From Pasteurella skyensis (GTDB lineage Bacteria; Pseudomonadota; Gammaproteobacteria; Enterobacterales; Pasteurellaceae), in contig NZ_CP016180.1 of the NCBI RefSeq assembly GCF_013377295.1, positions 1,488,001-1,552,000 of the forward strand: DNA of 64,000 nt, written 5' to 3'. Shown here piece after piece: positions 56,768 to 64,000 of the stretch. The notes under the pieces are model-generated. The model searched no databases and was not told where the DNA came from. It saw nothing but the letters and a program-made list of their open reading frames with translations. Numbering within the stretch: position 1 is the stretch's first letter; each line of letters starts with the position of its first letter. The position numbers and the translations under genes were made by a program.

Positions 56768-58066
56768 TTATTTTTTTGTGACTAGTACTTGTTTAATACG
56801 ATGTTGTTCCATACTCACAATTTCAAATAAGAAACCATGAAATATTATTTGATCTGCAATTTTAGGTACTCTTCTCGCTAAAAACATAATCAATCCACTT
56901 AACGTTTCATAATATTCACAACCATCATCTTCAATTTCTAAAAGACGTAAAACATCCTTATAAGGTGTTGCCCCTGATATAATCCAAGAAGATTCATCTC
57001 GTTTAACAATATAGTCATCATCGTATGTAACTAAGTCTCCCATAACAATACTCATGACATCTTTTAATGTTATTACTCCAACGACAAGCCCATACTCATT
57101 TAAAATAATTGCAAAATCATCGCCATTCTTTTTAAAACAATCTAATACTTCATAAAGTAACAAAGTGTCTGGTATAAGTAATACTGGCTGAAAAATACGC
57201 TTATCTGTTAAATTAAATGTATTACCTTCTTTAATATACAGATGCAAAAGTTTCTTAATATCAACAAATCCAATGATATTATCAATTTCATCCTTATAAA
57301 TTGGCGCTCTTTGATGTAGGTTTTCATCAAAAGAATTAATGACATCTTCAATAGGAGTATCTTCACTGTAAAAATCAATATGATCACGATGAGTCATCAT
57401 ACTCGTAACAGAATCTTCTTTGAGATTAAAAATATGTCCAAATAAATATTGCTCTTCAGTAACCAATAGCCCTGCTTCAGCACCAGCATTCACAACTGCA
57501 TAAATATCATCCGTTGTAAGCTCTTCATTAATCTCATTATTAGCATTAAAAATTTTTAAAATAACAGTAGCTAAACCATCAAACAAGACAATAAATGGTT
57601 TAAGAAATTTAACCACAATCAACATTGGATTAATTATATATTGAGCAACTTTCTCAGGATTACTAATTGCAACCTTTTTAGGAATTAAATCTGCAAATAC
57701 AATAAAAATACTCGTAATAATGAGTACTGAAATAATACTACTACATATACTGGCTATCTCTTCATTTTCTATAATTGATGTTATAAAAGGGGTAACGTGA
57801 GGTGAGATAACATCTTGTCCTATTGCACCCGCAATAATTGCAACTAAATTAAGACCAATCTGTACTGCTGCGAAATAATCCCCTGGGCTATCTTTTAATG
57901 CTAATATTTTTTGTATTTTATCATCATTATCTAATTGCCCCTGTATTTTAAACTTTCTTGATGCAGCAAGAGAAAGCTCTGAACAAGATAAAAACGAACT
58001 ACACAAGACCAAGAAAAAAAACAAGAAAATAATCGCTACCAATTTTAATATTTCTATATTATCCAT
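56768..58066 (-). CDS. paeA: PaeA/YtfL-type CNNM-CBS membrane protein
   Basis: 432 residues: an N-terminal CNNM (DUF21) membrane domain with FLSCSELSLAASRKFK and FADLIPKKVAISNPEKVAQ, two CBS domains (about 205-330) and a CorC_HlyC C-domain. It resembles E. coli YtfL (PaeA), implicated in exporting polyamines such as putrescine and cadaverine. The polyamine genes at 60-64 kb lie close by. A generic magnesium/cobalt efflux role for this superfamily is the alternative. Confidence 0.8.
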   Translation of the reverse strand: MDNIEILKLVAIIFLFFFLVLCSSFLSCSELSLAASRKFKIQGQLDNDDKIQKILALKDSPGDYFAAVQIGLNLVAIIAGAIGQDVISPHVTPFITSIIENEEIASICSSIISVLIITSIFIVFADLIPKKVAISNPEKVAQYIINPMLIVVKFLKPFIVLFDGLATVILKIFNANNEINEELTTDDIYAVVNAGAEAGLLVTEEQYLFGHIFNLKEDSVTSMMTHRDHIDFYSEDTPIEDVINSFDENLHQRAPIYKDEIDNIIGFVDIKKLLHLYIKEGNTFNLTDKRIFQPVLLIPDTLLLYEVLDCFKKNGDDFAIILNEYGLVVGVITLKDVMSIVMGDLVTYDDDYIVKRDESSWIISGATPYKDVLRLLEIEDDGCEYYETLSGLIMFLARRVPKIADQIIFHGFLFEIVSMEQHRIKQVLVTKK

Positions 58067-58248
58067 TTACCTTACCTCGTTATCATAAATCGAGTATTTA
58101 TATATGTATTGCATTATGTGATCAAATAACCTTTTCAAATATAACATATTATATCAAATCAAGTGACTCCAGTAATTCCAGTCCTTATTTTAGCTCGATA
58201 ATATTAATAATTTGAGAAGAAATAAAAAGGTTGATCCTGAAACAGGAA

Positions 58249-58271
58249 AGCCCTGACTAAAAGTCAGGGCT
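58249..58271 (-). terminator. Hairpin after lysS
   Basis: AGCCCTGACT (58249-58258) pairs with AGTCAGGGCT (58262-58271). The minus strand continues TTTCCTG, so the T-tract is short. Confidence 0.6.
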
Positions 58272-58290
58272 CTGATTTAAATAGTATCCC

Positions 58291-59805
58291 CTATTCAGGT
58301 CTCATATGAGGGAATAAAATTACATCACGGATAGATGGACTGTTTGTTAAAAGCATTACCAATCGATCAATTCCGATCCCTTCACCTGCTGTTGGAGGCA
58401 TTGCATACTCCAAGGCACGAACATAGTCTCCGTCATATAACATCGCTTCTTCGTTACCCGCTTCATTTTCTTTGGCCTGTTCACGGAATCGAGCAGCTTG
58501 ATCTTCTGCATCATTTAGCTCCGAATAACCATTAGCAATTTCACGTCCACCAATAAACAACTCAAAACGATCTGTAATATTTTCATTAACATCATTTCGA
58601 CGTGCAAGAGGTGAAATAACTGCTGGATATTCCGTAATAAATGTTGGTTGAATCAACAAATGCTCTACTCCCTCTTCAAATAAGGCTGTAGTAAGCATAT
58701 CAAGATCACTATTTGGATCCATATCAATATTATATTCTTTTTTCAAGACTTCTGACAATGCTTTGCCATCTGTAAGAATATCTGCATATTGTGGTAAATA
58801 ATGCTTAATTGATTCAATCATCGGTAACCGAGCAAATGGTTTTGAAAAATCAATTTGTGTTCCTTGATAGTCAAATACTGTTGCACCACGTGCTAGTTCT
58901 GCCAATTCACGGAATAATTTCTCCGTTAAGTCCATTAAATCATGATAATCCGCATATGCTTGATAAAACTCAAGCATCGTAAATTCAGGATTATGACGAG
59001 CAGAAACCCCTTCATTACGGAAATTACGGTTAATCTCGAATACACGATCAAATCCACCTACAACTAAACGTTTGAGGTATAACTCTGGTGCAATTCGTAA
59101 AAATAATGGCATATCTAAAGCATTATGATGCGTTTCAAATGGTTTTGCCGCTGCACCACCTGGAATTGGGTGCATCATCGGTGTTTCAACCTCTAAGAAA
59201 AGATTCTGCTCAAAGAAATGGCGAATATGGCTAATAACTTTAGAACGCATAGCAAACACCGCTCTGCTATCAGGATTCACAATTAAATCAACATAACGTT
59301 GACGATAACGTGTTTCCTGATCTGTTAAGCCATGGAATTTTTCTGGCAATGGACGTAATGATTTCGTCAATAAACGAATATTACTTGCCTTAATTGTTAA
59401 TTGACCTGTTTTAGTAAAAAACAGAGAGCCACTAGCAAAAACAATATCACCGATATCCCATGTTTTAAAATCAGCATATAATTCAGCAGCAAAATGTTCC
59501 TCTGCAACATATACTTGAATTCTTTCACCAGTTCCATCTTGAATTTGTATAAAACTAGCTTTACCCATGATTCTCTTCGCCATCAGTCTTCCTGCAACAG
59601 AAACCTGACCCGCTGAATCTAATATACTTGAGTTATCTTCTTCCGCATAATCACGGTTTAAATCTGCTACAAAATGTGTTGGTCGAGCATCATTTGGGAA
59701 AGCAACCTTCTTTGTATCACGGATCTTTTGTAATTTTTGACGACGCTCAGTAATTAGACTGTTTTCATCACTAAAAGATGCATTTGTAGATACGTTCTCG
59801 TTCAT
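58291..59805 (-). CDS. lysS: Lysyl-tRNA synthetase, class II
   Basis: Charges tRNA-Lys. In the 504 residues (E. coli 505) the OB-fold anticodon domain (about 60-150) precedes the class II core, with motif 2 [18 protein letters not shown] and motif 3 [15 protein letters not shown]. Starts at ATG 59805 after AGGAAAG. Unlike in E. coli no prfB is upstream; instead a 310-base gene-free stretch separates it from the decarboxylase gene. Confidence 0.98.
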   Translation of the reverse strand: MNENVSTNASFSDENSLITERRQKLQKIRDTKKVAFPNDARPTHFVADLNRDYAEEDNSSILDSAGQVSVAGRLMAKRIMGKASFIQIQDGTGERIQVYVAEEHFAAELYADFKTWDIGDIVFASGSLFFTKTGQLTIKASNIRLLTKSLRPLPEKFHGLTDQETRYRQRYVDLIVNPDSRAVFAMRSKVISHIRHFFEQNLFLEVETPMMHPIPGGAAAKPFETHHNALDMPLFLRIAPELYLKRLVVGGFDRVFEINRNFRNEGVSARHNPEFTMLEFYQAYADYHDLMDLTEKLFRELAELARGATVFDYQGTQIDFSKPFARLPMIESIKHYLPQYADILTDGKALSEVLKKEYNIDMDPNSDLDMLTTALFEEGVEHLLIQPTFITEYPAVISPLARRNDVNENITDRFELFIGGREIANGYSELNDAEDQAARFREQAKENEAGNEEAMLYDGDYVRALEYAMPPTAGEGIGIDRLVMLLTNSPSIRDVILFPHMRPE

Positions 59806-60116
59806 TTTTCTTTCCTCAAATAAATATTAAATATAAGACTTTCACATATATAATTCCAAGAAACCTGATACTTCGCTGAAGTATTCAAACTACTTTTTTT
59901 AAAAATTGTAGGAGATAACAGATAACTCTGTAAGAGGATTCTGTGCCATACTTCAAGCGATGACAATATTGTCCCTCTAGTCTCTCTAAATTATATGCAC
60001 TAACCCTTACTCCTTGTGAGATGTATACAATAAATACATTACAAAAAGTAAGGGTTTCATTCTTTCAGATATCAACGAAACTGTCAATATCTATTTTGCT
60101 AGATTATTGCTATTAA
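59806..60116. other. Gene-free stretch upstream of lysS
   Basis: No coding sequence supported. It contains the small hairpin ATACTTC-GCT-GAAGTAT (about 59868-59884) and the large hairpin at 60002-60056. It must carry the lysS promoter and the 3' end of the decarboxylase transcript. The sequence does not show the conserved core of a lysine riboswitch. Confidence 0.5.
60002..60056. repeat. Long hairpin between the decarboxylase gene and lysS
   Basis: AACCCTTACT at the left pairs with AGTAAGGGTT at the right. Inside, GATGTAT pairs with ATACATT-type sequence around ACAATAA, giving a stem over about 55 bases. Neither side has a clear T-tract on the minus strand, so a simple terminator is not certain; a processing site or a miniature repeat is possible. 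Confidence 0.55.
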
Positions 60117-62354
60117 TTACTCTTTAACACAAAGCATATAGCAAACACCATCTTCGACCTCAATACCATGAGTATCATGCTCAAAACTAGGGCAAGCAAG
60201 ATCGAATTTTTCTAATGCTTTCAGGTACTCAAGAACCGCTCCATCAGCAACCTCACCTGGCATTAAAATTGGAATACCTGGAGGATAAGGAATCACACCA
60301 GTTGCCGCAATGCGACCTGCTGCTTGTTCTAAAGTACATTTTTCAACATTGTTACGAACCATTTCTTCAAATGCTTTCGCTGGTGTCATTGCTTGTTTTG
60401 GTAAGCTTGAGAAACCTTCTGACATATATTTAGTTGTTTGTAACTCTTTCACTGTTGCAAACATATAGTTACATAAGTCTTTCAATCCCATACCAGCATA
60501 AGCTGCTTCTTCCGCTAATTCTGGAAGTACTTCAGTTAATGGAGCATTGTTATCATAATCACGCTTAAAGTTAGCCAATTGACTGATAAGTGTTCCCCAT
60601 TTACCTTTAGTAATACCCATAGAGAATAAGAAAAGAATACCAAAGTCAGTTGTTTTCTCAACTTGAATTCCATGACGACCTAAATAACGAGTAACGATAC
60701 AAGCTGGAATACCTGTTTCATGCATAGTACCATCAGCATCCATTCCTGGAGTCATCACTGTTACTTTAATTGGATCAAGCATTACCCAACCTTCAGGCAC
60801 ATCACCGAAGCCATGCCACTCTTGATTAGGATGTAGTACCCAATGTTTATTACTTTCTAACAATTCTGATTTTTCAATCTTGTGCATAGCATCTGGTTGC
60901 CAGCCTTTGAAGAACCAATCAGATTTATTAGCAAACTCTTCATTAAGTTCTGCTAATTTTTGTCTAAATGATACCGCTTCTTCAATACTTTCTTGAACAA
61001 TTTCTTTACCAGACTCACCTTCCATCATCTTAGCTGCAACATCACAAGATGCAATTACTGCATAGTTTGGAGATGTTGACGAATGAAGCATAAATGATTC
61101 GTTAAAGCGATCGTGTTCAATTGGGTTCTTACCATCACGAATATGGATATAAGATGCTTGAGATAACGCATTCAACAATTTGTGAGTTGAGTGTGTAGAA
61201 ATAACATTTGGTCCTTTAGGCGCATTAGGATCACGATCATGCATCGCAAAACGACCTTTATACATTGGATGGAATTTCGCATAACCATACCATGCTTCAT
61301 CGAAGTGTAATGTATTGATTCTGTCACCCAAAATTTCTTCAATCTTAGCAATATCATAGCAAAGACCATCATATGTTGAGTTAGTTAATACTAAGTGTTT
61401 GATATCTCTATTACCTGTTTGTTTAACAATCACATTGTTATCTAACGCTTTTTCCATACTTTCTTGGCTAAAGCTTTCAGGTAATACAGGACCAATAATT
61501 CCTAAACCGTTACGAACAGGAACAATGTAACTTGGTACAGAGTGACTCATAATCAATGAGTGTTCAATAGATTTATGGCAGTTACGATCACAAACTAATA
61601 CTTCATCTTTTGTCACACTTGCCATTGTAATGATACGGTTTGATGTTGAAGAACCATTAGTTACATAATAAGTACGATCTGAACCAAATACTGTTGCTGC
61701 ATACTTCTCACCATCTCCAATAGGTCCATTATGGTCAAGAAGTGAACCTAATTTACCAACAGAAATTGATAAGTCTGTACGGAACATATTTTCACCGAAG
61801 AAATCGAAGAAGAATCTTCCTGTTGGGTGTTTTAAGAAACCAGTCCCACCAGTATGTCCTGGTGTATGCCATGAATAAGCATGCTCATTTCCAAAATCAA
61901 CTAATGCTTTAAACATTGGTGGAAGAAGTTGAGATGTATATTGATCAATTGCAACAATAATACGACCAGCAATAAAGCTAGGCGTATCTTCCATTAACCA
62001 AATGAAATCATCACTTTTCGCAAGAATACCAGCACTTAATTTAGACGCAGATTCGTGATTTGCACAAAGGAAAATAGGCACTTTAGCATTCTTTTTACGA
62101 ATAACATTAACTAATTCCTCTACTTCACCTTCTTTATCTGCAGTATCTAAATCAATTAAGAACATATTGATACTGATATCAGAAAGTGCGAAACCTATTG
62201 CTTCAGGGTATGTTATTGCCGTAATAACTTCAACATTTTGTCTCTCTAATTCAGAAACGATATTACCAACAAGTCTACCTGCTGCACCATCATGTTCTAA
62301 ATGACGATGAACAAACAGAATCTTCTTACCAATACTATCTATTGTACTTTTCAT
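60117..62354 (-). CDS. Basic amino-acid decarboxylase (Lys/Arg/Orn class, AdiA/CadA-like)
   Basis: PLP enzyme of the inducible acid-resistance type. 745 residues: an N-terminal response-regulator-like wing domain, then the fold-I core with SWHTPGHTGGTGFLKHP, VCDRNCHKSIEH, HFDEAWYGYAKF and the PLP lysine in STHSTHKLLNALSQ. The C-terminal part has GRIAATGVIPYPPGIP. It mixes AdiA-like and CadA-like features and differs clearly from SpeF. Lysine, arginine or ornithine cannot be chosen from sequence alone. It lies 73 bases after potE, with a terminator hairpin between. Confidence 0.88.
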   Translation of the reverse strand: MKSTIDSIGKKILFVHRHLEHDGAAGRLVGNIVSELERQNVEVITAITYPEAIGFALSDISINMFLIDLDTADKEGEVEELVNVIRKKNAKVPIFLCANHESASKLSAGILAKSDDFIWLMEDTPSFIAGRIIVAIDQYTSQLLPPMFKALVDFGNEHAYSWHTPGHTGGTGFLKHPTGRFFFDFFGENMFRTDLSISVGKLGSLLDHNGPIGDGEKYAATVFGSDRTYYVTNGSSTSNRIITMASVTKDEVLVCDRNCHKSIEHSLIMSHSVPSYIVPVRNGLGIIGPVLPESFSQESMEKALDNNVIVKQTGNRDIKHLVLTNSTYDGLCYDIAKIEEILGDRINTLHFDEAWYGYAKFHPMYKGRFAMHDRDPNAPKGPNVISTHSTHKLLNALSQASYIHIRDGKNPIEHDRFNESFMLHSSTSPNYAVIASCDVAAKMMEGESGKEIVQESIEEAVSFRQKLAELNEEFANKSDWFFKGWQPDAMHKIEKSELLESNKHWVLHPNQEWHGFGDVPEGWVMLDPIKVTVMTPGMDADGTMHETGIPACIVTRYLGRHGIQVEKTTDFGILFLFSMGITKGKWGTLISQLANFKRDYDNNAPLTEVLPELAEEAAYAGMGLKDLCNYMFATVKELQTTKYMSEGFSSLPKQAMTPAKAFEEMVRNNVEKCTLEQAAGRIAATGVIPYPPGIPILMPGEVADGAVLEYLKALEKFDLACPSFEHDTHGIEVEDGVCYMLCVKE

Positions 62355-62397
62355 TTAATGTACTCCTTAAATTATGACTTTACTTATCAAATGAAAA

Positions 62398-62418
62398 GGG
62401 TCAAGTTAAACTTGACCC
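62398..62418 (-). terminator. Hairpin between potE and the decarboxylase gene
   Basis: GGGTCAAGTT pairs with AACTTGACCC with almost no loop. On the minus strand it is followed by TTTTCATTTG. It could partly stop transcription after potE. Confidence 0.65.
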
Positions 62419-62427
62419 AAAAAACTA

Positions 62428-63765
62428 TTATGCTTCGTCTGAAGCCTTAGCAATACCAGCATCCATTTCATCAGCCTTAATTTTTCCATAAATTACCCAG
62501 CCTAAGAATGTTGCCATTCCACCCCAGTACATAGCAACCATACCACAGCTATATAATGCGTAGAAACTATAAATATTACCAATTAATGCAACAAACGTAT
62601 TCATTGCCATTTGTGACTTAGGTGCATTCTCAGCACGTTGCATAGCAGCAACAGCAGCCATTGATAATACGAATGGTACTAAATTGGTTACAGCAGCTAA
62701 ATCAACAATCGCACTAAACTGCTCAGCTAACTCATCACCCATTGTCATAAATGCAAGAACTGTTTGCACTACTGCTAAAATCAACATACCAGTAATAGGT
62801 GCATCTTTAGCTGTTACTTTTGCAAACACTTTAGAGAAATATCCTTCATCAGCACCAGATTTGAATACTTGTGCAACAGTAAACTGCCAACCTAATAAAC
62901 AACCAACACAAGCTACAACCATTGCCGCCATTACTGCTTGACCAATAGCTGGACTAAACATTTTCGCAAATACAAGACCGAATGGAGCTGTAGATTCTGC
63001 TAATTCTAAGTTAGGAACGATACCTGCCATTACGTTGGTAGAAACGATATAAATAATAGCTGTTAATGTTGTACCACCAAGTACAGCAATTGGAACGTTT
63101 TTCTCTGGATTTTCTACTGCATCAGAGTTAGCACAAGCAGATTCAAGACCTAAGAATGCCCACAATGTCATAGGAATTGAAGCACTAATTGCTTCACCAA
63201 ATGGCATATTATGTGGATTCCATGCTTCAGTATACATAGTTGGACTAAAGAAGAACCAACCGATTACAGATACTGTTAATACAGGAATAATTACACCCCA
63301 TACTGTGAAACTACCGATACGACCAGTAATTTTCGCACCACCGAAGTTAGCAACTGTAGTGATCCAAATTAATCCGATAGTTAATGCAGCACTTAAAGTT
63401 GCTGTTAAATCTATACCTAATAATACAGCAAAGTAACCAACTGCTGAAAGAGCAATTGCCACGTTTGCGATAACTAAAGACACTGCATAAGTAAAGTTTG
63501 CTAGGAAGTTTCCAGATCTACCGAAAGCATATTCAGCATAGCCTCCCATACCGCCACCTTTTTTACTAAAGCGGCCACACACAGCAAACGCATAAGCTAG
63601 TGCTAAAGAACCTCCAGCAGTCACAACCCATGATAGGATTGACATAGTACCTACTTTTGCTAATTTGGTTGGTAACATAATAATACCAGCCCCTAACATA
63701 TTAACAACTGTGATGATGGTAAGTTCTACCACTCCCATCTTATTTGATTTACCTGATTCTGCCAT
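62428..63765 (-). CDS. potE: Putrescine-ornithine antiporter PotE
   Basis: Inner-membrane APC transporter that exchanges ornithine for putrescine. The 445 residues (E. coli 439) align throughout with PotE: SNKMGVVELTIITVVNMLGAGIIMLP, GGMGGYAEYAFG, the LWAFLGLESACANSDAVENPE segment with the substrate-site glutamate, and LLGWQFTVAQVFKSGADEGYF. Located directly after speF on the same strand, the standard pairing. A terminator-like hairpin lies between them. Confidence 0.95.
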   Translation of the reverse strand: MAESGKSNKMGVVELTIITVVNMLGAGIIMLPTKLAKVGTMSILSWVVTAGGSLALAYAFAVCGRFSKKGGGMGGYAEYAFGRSGNFLANFTYAVSLVIANVAIALSAVGYFAVLLGIDLTATLSAALTIGLIWITTVANFGGAKITGRIGSFTVWGVIIPVLTVSVIGWFFFSPTMYTEAWNPHNMPFGEAISASIPMTLWAFLGLESACANSDAVENPEKNVPIAVLGGTTLTAIIYIVSTNVMAGIVPNLELAESTAPFGLVFAKMFSPAIGQAVMAAMVVACVGCLLGWQFTVAQVFKSGADEGYFSKVFAKVTAKDAPITGMLILAVVQTVLAFMTMGDELAEQFSAIVDLAAVTNLVPFVLSMAAVAAMQRAENAPKSQMAMNTFVALIGNIYSFYALYSCGMVAMYWGGMATFLGWVIYGKIKADEMDAGIAKASDEA

Positions 63766-63800
63766 TGTCAGTCTCCTTAAAGTAATTTAATTGATTAAAA

Positions 63801-63834
63801 AAACCTCCAATGCCGCCTCAGGCAAAAGAGGTTT
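63801..63834 (-). terminator. Hairpin between speF and potE
   Basis: AAACCTC (63801-63807) pairs with GAGGTTT (63828-63834), with an inner GCC/GGC stem. The minus strand continues TTTTTTTAATC: a complete intrinsic terminator inside an expected operon. Confidence 0.75.
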
Positions 63835-63843
63835 GTAAGAAAA

Positions 63844-64000
63844 TTAACTGTTCTTATCTACTACATATCCATATGCTCGAGTTGATCCATCAGCTTCTTT
63901 AGTTAAATAAACACCTTGAATTTCTGGTTCAAATCCTGGTAAGTCATTAATTCCTTGCTCTAAAGCTAAGAAATATTTCTGAGCAGCACCACCCCATACT
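63844..64000 (-). CDS. speF: Inducible ornithine decarboxylase SpeF, C-terminal end (cut by window edge)
   Basis: About 51 residues of the C-terminus: VWGGAAQKYFLALEQGIND, LPGFEPEIQGVYL and a short tail ending DKNS before the TAA at 63844. The WGGA...ALE.GIN.LPGF.PE.QGVY pattern matches E. coli SpeF. It makes putrescine from ornithine at acid pH. The rest lies beyond the right edge. Confidence 0.9.
   Translation of the reverse strand, partial: VWGGAAQKYFLALEQGINDLPGFEPEIQGVYLTKEADGSTRAYGYVVDKNS

Noticed and set aside
59806-60116. Lysine riboswitch upstream of lysS
   Set aside because: The 310-base gap has hairpins but none of the conserved lysine riboswitch core that I could recognise, and lysS is not a usual target.

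Overview
The window is chromosomal DNA from a member of the Pasteurellaceae. It is AT-rich. The gene content and gene order are those of Haemophilus/Actinobacillus relatives: lexA-plsB, ybfE-fldA-fur, mlaFEDCB-ibaG-murA, ldtD-mepK-gloC, secB-yibN and fadL-yfcZ. DNA-uptake signals of the ACAAGCGGT type, with a trailing AAATTTGCAAATTT block, occur throughout, often as inverted pairs between genes. This is the Actinobacillus/Mannheimia type of signal rather than the H. influenzae AAGTGCGGT type. I do not name a species.

Layout. 1-9.8 kb: the 5' part of thrS with a long leader, grxA, lexA, plsB, a nucleoside catabolism set (CNT transporter, deoC, deoD) and cyaA. 9.8-13.7 kb: an accessory island. 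It holds a broken phage-type DNA adenine methylase, a 1,090-bp IS256-like element with a zinc-ribbon transposase (copy 1), a gene remnant, and an IS110-family element with a structured non-coding left end that looks like a bridge RNA. 13.7-23.2 kb: dsbD, tatD, a DUF1523 gene, then a periplasmic cluster of imelysin, di-haem oxidoreductase, second imelysin, fatty-acid-hydroxylase-like membrane protein and MauG-like di-haem peroxidase. IS copy 2 follows. 24.4-31.9 kb: an orphan Flp pilin, an ABC exporter, letB, fur, fldA, ybfE and a hexose-6-phosphate mutarotase whose last codons were replaced by IS copy 3. 33-41.6 kb: an AGCS amino-acid transporter, ftsEX, dppABC (no dppDF) and murA. 41.7-45.1 kb: ibaG and mlaBCDEF. 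45-58 kb: gloC-mepK-ldtD, a small lipoprotein, uvrC, secB, yibN, tig, yidE, fadL, yfcZ and a PaeA-like protein. 58-64 kb: lysS, a second basic amino-acid decarboxylase, potE and the 3' end of speF.

Working together: LetB and the Mla system both concern lipid transport across the envelope. LdtD, MepK, MurA and FtsEX act on peptidoglycan and division. Fur sits beside fldA, and the imelysin/di-haem cluster has Fur-like palindromes. cAMP made by CyaA probably feeds CRP sites at the nucleoside operon and at cyaA itself. speF-potE plus the second decarboxylase form a probable polyamine/acid-stress unit.

The most notable items are the candidate IS110 bridge RNA, with segments matching the element's own end and flank; the conserved frame offset in all three copies of the IS256-like transposase; the five-gene periplasmic haem/imelysin cluster; and the decarboxylase-potE-decarboxylase arrangement. 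All calls come from reading the sequence and from family knowledge; no database search was run.
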